Assembly: GCA_021802745.1 (NCBI GenBank) | Contig: JAJZRK010000108.1 | Location: forward strand, 1-11,216 | DNA: 11,216 nucleotides | Reading direction: 5' to 3' | Origin: a bacterium | Lineage (GTDB): Bacteria; Gemmatimonadota; Gemmatimonadetes; Gemmatimonadales; Gemmatimonadaceae | Shown: positions 7,531 through 11,216 of the stretch, one piece after another | Numbering within the stretch: the first letter of the stretch is position 1 | Layout of the letters: every line of letters starts with the position of its first letter | Program-made: the position numbers and the translations under genes | Notes under the pieces: model-generated | The model's input: the letters and a program-made list of their open reading frames with translations, nothing else | The model's database searches: none | What the model was told of the DNA's origin: nothing

Positions 7531-7537
7531 CGGCGTC
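7516..7537 (+). repeat. Perfect 9-bp inverted repeat (hairpin) spanning the bshA stop codon
   Basis: Left arm GACGCCGTC (7516-7524), loop CGCT, right arm GACGGCGTC (7529-7537), with no mismatch. The TGA stop at 7528-7530 lies across the loop and right arm. No T-run follows, so it is not a standard intrinsic terminator. It could stabilise mRNA ends, pause RNA polymerase or modulate uppP translation, whose start is 20 bases further on. Confidence 0.6.
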
Positions 7538-7557
7538 CCACCAACGGACGGACATGC

Positions 7558-8367
7558 ATGAATGAGCTGACCATGTGGCAGGCGGCGGTGATGGGCGTGT
7601 TGCAGGGCCTCGCCGAGTTTCTCCCGATCAGCAGTTCCGCGCACCTCTCGCTGACGCCGTGGGCCTTCGGGTGGAACGAGCCCGGGCTCGCCTTCGACGT
7701 CGCCCTCCACGTCGGCACGCTCGTCGCGCTCCTCGCCTACTTCCGGGCGGAGTGGGTGGAGCTGGCCCGCGCCGCGGTGAACGTCGTCACGACGTGGAAG
7801 GTCGAGACGATCGCCGAGCGCCGCGCCGTGTTCATCGTCGTGGCCACCATTCCCGCCGCCATCTTCGGGCTCCTGCTCGAGGACTACGCGGAGACGGTCT
7901 TCCGGGCGCCCGCGCTCACGGCCACCGCGCTCATCATCATGGGCGCGCTCCTCTGGTGGGCGGACCACAGCGCCCCCGCCACTCGTCCCCTGGCCGAGAT
8001 GACGTGGAAGCAGGCCCTGCTCATCGGCATCGCCCAGGTCTTCGCGCTCATTCCGGGGGTGTCCCGCTCCGGTTCCACCATCACGGCGGCGCGTGCGCTG
8101 CAGTTCGACCGCCAATCGGCCGCGGTGTTCAGTTTCCTCATGTCCATGCCGGTCATCGCGGCGGCGGCCGTGCTCAAGGTGCCCAAGCTCCTCTCCGCCG
8201 GCGCCGACATGACGCTGCTCGTGGGCGTCACCGCGGCCGCGGTGAGCAGCTGGCTCGCCATTGCGGTGCTGCTGCGGTTCATCCAGCGCAATGGGTTCGC
8301 CGTCTTCGCCATCTATCGCTTCGCGCTCGGCGCCGCCATCTACGCCCTCGTCGCGTATCGTGGGTGA
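7558..8367 (+). CDS. uppP: Undecaprenyl-diphosphatase UppP (BacA family)
   Basis: Integral membrane phosphatase that converts undecaprenyl diphosphate to the monophosphate lipid carrier for peptidoglycan and other envelope polymers; it can also give bacitracin resistance. At 269 aa with multiple hydrophobic segments it matches the BacA family. The first motif, LQGLAEFLPISSSAHL (15-30), carries Q16 and E20 of (E/Q)xxxE and H29. The second, PGVSRSGSTI (166-175), carries R170. The SSSAH form replaces the more usual SSSGH or SSTGH. ATG 7558 is chosen to give the short lead usual before the first motif; the ribosome binding site is weak (GGACGGAC, 7545-7552). It sits 27 bp after bshA and 4 bp before birA. 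Confidence 0.96.
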   Translation: MNELTMWQAAVMGVLQGLAEFLPISSSAHLSLTPWAFGWNEPGLAFDVALHVGTLVALLAYFRAEWVELARAAVNVVTTWKVETIAERRAVFIVVATIPAAIFGLLLEDYAETVFRAPALTATALIIMGALLWWADHSAPATRPLAEMTWKQALLIGIAQVFALIPGVSRSGSTITAARALQFDRQSAAVFSFLMSMPVIAAAAVLKVPKLLSAGADMTLLVGVTAAAVSSWLAIAVLLRFIQRNGFAVFAIYRFALGAAIYALVAYRG

Positions 8368-8371
8368 CGCG

Positions 8372-9106
8372 ATGCTCGACGGGCTGGGCGGGCCGGCGCT
8401 CGCCGCCCGGCTCGGGCTTGCCGCCTGCGAAGTGCATGACCGCGTGGGGTCCACAATGGATCTCGCGCATGCCGCGGCCGGGGAGGGAGCGCCGGCAGGC
8501 ACGCTCGTCATCGCCAACGAACAGGAGGCAGGGCGGGGACGCGGCGGGCGCCGCTGGTCGTCGCCGCCCGGCGGCGGCCTCTGGATGACGCTCATCGAGC
8601 GGCCGCGGCTGTCAGACGGGATGGACGTGCTGTCGCTGCGTGCCGGCCTCGGCATGGCGGAGGCGCTCGACGGCTTGGCGGGCGACCGCGTGCGCCTGAA
8701 ATGGCCGAACGATCTGTACGTGCGCGGTGGAAAGCTGGCCGGCATCCTCATTGAGGCGCGCTGGCGGGAACAGCGTCTCGAGTGGGTGGCGATTGGCGTC
8801 GGCCTCAACATCGTGCCGGCGGAAGGCGTGGCGCTGGCGGCGGGCCTCGCCCCCGGCGCCACCCGGCTGCGGGCGCTCGACGCCGTGCTGCCCGCGCTGC
8901 GCGCCGCGGCGGCGATGGGCGGCCCGCTCACCGCCAGCGAACTCTCGCGCTACGCCGAGCGCGACATGGGCGTGGGGCGGCGGATCATCGCGCCGGCCGC
9001 CGGGGTTGTGGTTGGGGTCGGCGCGGCGGGAGATTTGGTGGTGCGAACTGCCGCCGGCGACGTGTCATGCCGGGCCGGCTCGCTCGTCTTCGTGGAGGAT
9101 CGCTGA
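8372..9106 (+). CDS. birA: Biotin--[acetyl-CoA-carboxylase] ligase, single-function (no repressor domain)
   Basis: Activates biotin as biotinyl-AMP and transfers it to the carrier lysine of acetyl-CoA carboxylase and related enzymes. Seen in its 244 residues: GRGRGGRRW (54-62), the biotinyl-AMP loop; KWPNDLYVRGGKLAGILIEA (110-129), including the KWPND motif; GVGLNI (142-147); and a small C-terminal beta domain (about 203-243). The N-terminal helix-turn-helix of E. coli-type BirA is absent, so it should be a ligase only, not a biotin-operon repressor. ATG 8372 follows uppP by 4 bp; an in-frame GTG at 8360 is possible but has no ribosome binding site. It is translationally linked to coaX by a TGATG overlap. 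birA and pantothenate kinase genes are neighbours, or fused, in several other bacteria. Confidence 0.95.
   Translation: MLDGLGGPALAARLGLAACEVHDRVGSTMDLAHAAAGEGAPAGTLVIANEQEAGRGRGGRRWSSPPGGGLWMTLIERPRLSDGMDVLSLRAGLGMAEALDGLAGDRVRLKWPNDLYVRGGKLAGILIEARWREQRLEWVAIGVGLNIVPAEGVALAAGLAPGATRLRALDAVLPALRAAAAMGGPLTASELSRYAERDMGVGRRIIAPAAGVVVGVGAAGDLVVRTAAGDVSCRAGSLVFVEDR
9094..9098 (+). promoter_or_regulatory. Ribosome binding site for coaX (GGAGG) within birA
   Basis: A strong GGAGG lies 7 bases before ATG 9106, inside the last codons of birA. It fixes the coaX start so that the FDVGNT phosphate-binding loop is at residue 5, as is usual for the family. Confidence 0.75.
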
Positions 9107-9876
9107 TGCTGCTCGTCTTCGACGTGGGCAATACCGAAACGACCATCGGGGTGTGCGACGGCGAGGAGGTCACGCTGCGCTGGCGTGTGACCACCGACAG
9201 CGGCCGCACTCCCGACGAGGTCTTCCTGCTGGTGCGCGCGCTGCTGCAGGCGTCCGAGATCCGCGCGACCTCGCTGACGGGTGCGGCCATCGGGTCGGTC
9301 GTCCCGGCGGTCACGGGTCCGCTGGCGGAGGCGTGCGAACGCCTCATCGGCGCGCCGCCCGTCATCGTGGACGCGCGCTCGGCGCTCCCCATCACGCTCG
9401 ACGTGGATGAACCGCTCACGGTGGGCGCCGACCGCATCATCAACACGCTGGCGGCGAGCCGCATCCATTGTTGCGACTGCATCGTCGTGGATCTCGGCAC
9501 GGCCACGACCTTCGACTGCATCACCGGCGACGGAAAATTCATTGGGGGCGTGATCGCCCCCGGCGTGCAGATGTCTGCGGAGTCGCTCTTTCGAAAGACG
9601 GCCAAGCTGACGGCCACCGAACTGCTTCCCCCCGTGCACGTGATTGGGCGGCGGACGGAGGAATGCATCCGGTCTGGCGTGGTGCTGGGTGCGGCCGAGT
9701 CCATTGACGGCATCGTGCGGCGCATCAAGGCGGAATGGCCGGGCGGCCAGGTGCCGCTCGTGATCGCCACGGGCGGGTTGGCCGCCTCCTTCAAGCCATT
9801 GTGCCGTGAACTGGACCTGCTGGAGCCGGACCTGACGCTCCGAGGGCTCTCGATGGCCTACCAGGAATTGCGCTAG
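9106..9876 (+). CDS. coaX: Type III pantothenate kinase CoaX
   Basis: Phosphorylates pantothenate, the first committed step of CoA synthesis. Type III enzymes belong to the ASKHA superfamily, need a monovalent cation and resist CoA feedback. Seen in its 256 residues (normal length): FDVGNTETTIG (5-15), the phosphate loop with D6; SVVPAVTGPL (64-73); GADRIINTLAAS (107-118), with the likely catalytic D109; DLGTATTFD (129-137); GGVIAPGV (147-154); and GAAESIDGIV (195-204), near the dimer interface. The ATG overlaps the birA stop by one base (TGATG) and has a strong ribosome binding site. It is the last gene of the upstream block and is followed by an intrinsic terminator. Confidence 0.97.
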   Translation: MLLVFDVGNTETTIGVCDGEEVTLRWRVTTDSGRTPDEVFLLVRALLQASEIRATSLTGAAIGSVVPAVTGPLAEACERLIGAPPVIVDARSALPITLDVDEPLTVGADRIINTLAASRIHCCDCIVVDLGTATTFDCITGDGKFIGGVIAPGVQMSAESLFRKTAKLTATELLPPVHVIGRRTEECIRSGVVLGAAESIDGIVRRIKAEWPGGQVPLVIATGGLAASFKPLCRELDLLEPDLTLRGLSMAYQELR

Positions 9877-9922
9877 CGGCACCGCGCCGCCGGTCCACGT
9901 TGGGGCCGAATTGACAGCAGGC

Positions 9923-9957
9923 GAGGGCCGACGTGGCAGTCGGCCTTCTGCAATTTT
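9923..9957 (+). terminator. Intrinsic terminator after coaX
   Basis: A 10-bp stem pairs GAGGGCCGAC (9923-9932) with GTCGGCCTTC (9939-9948), with one G-T pair and a GTGGCA loop. TGCAATTTT follows. The T-tract is interrupted, so efficiency may be moderate. Its position 46 bases after the coaX stop and before the groESL promoter region fits the end of the upstream transcription unit. Confidence 0.7.
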
Positions 9958-9978
9958 GGCATACGCAAACTGATGCCA
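9957..9978 (+). repeat. Short inverted repeat TGGCAT-N10-ATGCCA upstream of groES
   Basis: TGGCAT (9957-9962) and ATGCCA (9973-9978) form a perfect 6-bp inverted repeat with a 10-base spacer; a third TGGCAT copy lies at 10024-10029, between the proposed promoter elements. The arrangement resembles a regulator site, but no known operator is recognised. Confidence 0.35.
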
Positions 9979-9999
9979 TGCAGGGAGTTACGCCATAAT

Positions 10000-10016
10000 T
10001 GACCAATGTTCGGTCA
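10000..10016 (+). repeat. Short inverted repeat TGACC-N7-GGTCA just upstream of the groESL promoter
   Basis: TGACC (10000-10004) and GGTCA (10012-10016) are perfect complements with a 7-base spacer. The right arm abuts the proposed -35 at 10018. It is short enough to occur by chance. Confidence 0.3.
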
Positions 10017-10017
10017 C

Positions 10018-10045
10018 TTGCGTTGGCATGACTCTCGCATATACT
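10018..10045 (+). promoter_or_regulatory. Candidate sigma70-type promoter of groESL
   Basis: The -10 TATACT (10040-10045) matches five of six consensus bases. A weak -35, TTGCGT (10018-10023), lies 16 bp upstream. Transcription would begin near 10052, placing the CIRCE operator at the start of the transcript, the usual position for HrcA control. The region is visibly less GC-rich than the flanking genes. The -10 and the CIRCE placement support each other; the -35 is not strong. Confidence 0.55.
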
Positions 10046-10056
10046 TCGTACTGTTG

Positions 10057-10083
10057 TTAGCACTCTGTCGTGACGAGTGCCAA
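10057..10083 (+). promoter_or_regulatory. CIRCE operator (HrcA binding site)
   Basis: TTAGCACTC (10057-10065), a 9-base spacer, then GAGTGCCAA (10075-10083). This matches the CIRCE consensus TTAGCACTC-N9-GAGTGCTAA with one mismatch, in the right arm. HrcA bound here represses groESL at normal temperature and releases it on heat or protein-folding stress, with GroEL as modulator. The element ends 49 bases before the groES ATG. hrcA itself is not in the window. Confidence 0.95.
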
Positions 10084-10118
10084 CGGAAAGGACATCACCA
10101 TATTTACCCCCTAAGCAC

Positions 10119-10124
10119 GAGGAG
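10119..10124 (+). promoter_or_regulatory. Ribosome binding site for groES (GAGGAG)
   Basis: GAGGAG lies 8 bases before ATG 10133 but only 2 before the in-frame GTG 10127, so it decides the start in favour of the ATG. Confidence 0.8.
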
Positions 10125-10132
10125 TCGTGAAC

Positions 10133-10438
10133 ATGGCAGCCAAGACCCCTGGGTCGAAGGTCGCGCCGCTCGCCGATCGCGTCGTTATCAAGGCGATCGA
10201 GGAAGCCGAGACGATGCGCGGTGGCCTGTACATCCCGGATACCGCCAAGGAGAAGCCGCAGCAGGGCGAGATCATCGCCGTTGGCCCGGGGCGCTACGAG
10301 GACGGCAAGCTGATCCCGATGGGCGTGAAGGTCGGTGACAAGGTGCTGTACGGGAAGTACAGCGGCACCGACGTGACGGTTGACGGCGAGAACTACCTCA
10401 TCCTGCGCGAGTCGGACGTCCTCGCGATCATCAACTAA
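10133..10438 (+). CDS. groES: Co-chaperonin GroES
   Basis: Heptameric lid of the GroEL folding chamber in the cytoplasm. At 101 aa it is slightly longer than most GroES because of about ten extra N-terminal residues ([10 protein letters not shown]) before [10 protein letters not shown]. The mobile loop that binds GroEL is recognisable as [20 protein letters not shown] (about 21-40), followed by GEIIAVGPG (42-50), [12 protein letters not shown] (66-77) and the terminal ESDVLAII (93-100). It is controlled by the CIRCE operator upstream and is co-transcribed with groEL, which starts 30 bp downstream. Confidence 0.97.
   Translation: MAAKTPGSKVAPLADRVVIKAIEEAETMRGGLYIPDTAKEKPQQGEIIAVGPGRYEDGKLIPMGVKVGDKVLYGKYSGTDVTVDGENYLILRESDVLAIIN

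Positions 10439-11216
<778 letters not shown>

Noticed and set aside
6334..8931. 865-residue open frame on the minus strand opposite bshA, uppP and birA
   Set aside because: It is a low-complexity translation antisense to three well-identified genes; the lack of stops follows from high GC content.
9911..9916. TTGACA as a -35 element after coaX
   Set aside because: No -10-like hexamer lies 16-18 bases downstream; the terminator stem occupies that region.
10127..10132. Upstream GTG start for groES
   Set aside because: The GAGGAG site would be only 2 bases away; ATG 10133 is at ideal spacing.

Overview
The window is a strongly GC-rich, densely packed stretch of bacterial chromosome with every gene on the + strand. 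The gene set suggests a Gemmatimonadota-like or related diderm bacterium: fused Bat (aerotolerance-type) genes, a bacillithiol-synthesis glycosyltransferase, a MutL of the endonuclease type, a type III pantothenate kinase and a CIRCE-controlled groESL operon. The phylum is inferred from gene content and base composition; no rRNA or other decisive marker is present.

Layout. (1) 1-3708: end of a Bat locus, with a BatB-like VWA domain fused to a BatC-like TPR domain, followed by a BatD-like protein fused to a BatE-like TPR/SH3 tail. (2) 3739-6406: mutL and miaA, a widely conserved pair, overlapping by 32 bp. (3) 6403-9876: bshA, uppP, birA and coaX, joined by 1-4 bp overlaps or very short gaps. 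(4) 9877-10132: the only substantial intergenic region, holding an intrinsic terminator after coaX, short inverted repeats, a candidate sigma70-type promoter and a CIRCE operator. (5) 10133-11216: groES and the 5' part of groEL, which runs off the window.

The seven genes from batBC to coaX are probably co-transcribed, at least in blocks, because no gap between them exceeds 30 bp. Functionally they cover envelope stress and aerotolerance (Bat), mismatch repair, tRNA modification, low-molecular-weight thiol synthesis, lipid-carrier recycling, biotin attachment and CoA synthesis. groESL is a separate, HrcA/CIRCE-regulated heat-shock unit.

I see no mobile element, CRISPR array, tRNA, rRNA or defence system. 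Most of the window is housekeeping. The points that deserve a second look are the two Bat fusions and the truncated-looking BatB N terminus, an altered third nuclease motif in MutL, a missing motif in MiaA, a perfect hairpin across the bshA stop codon, a possible promoter inside miaA, and the repeats upstream of groES.
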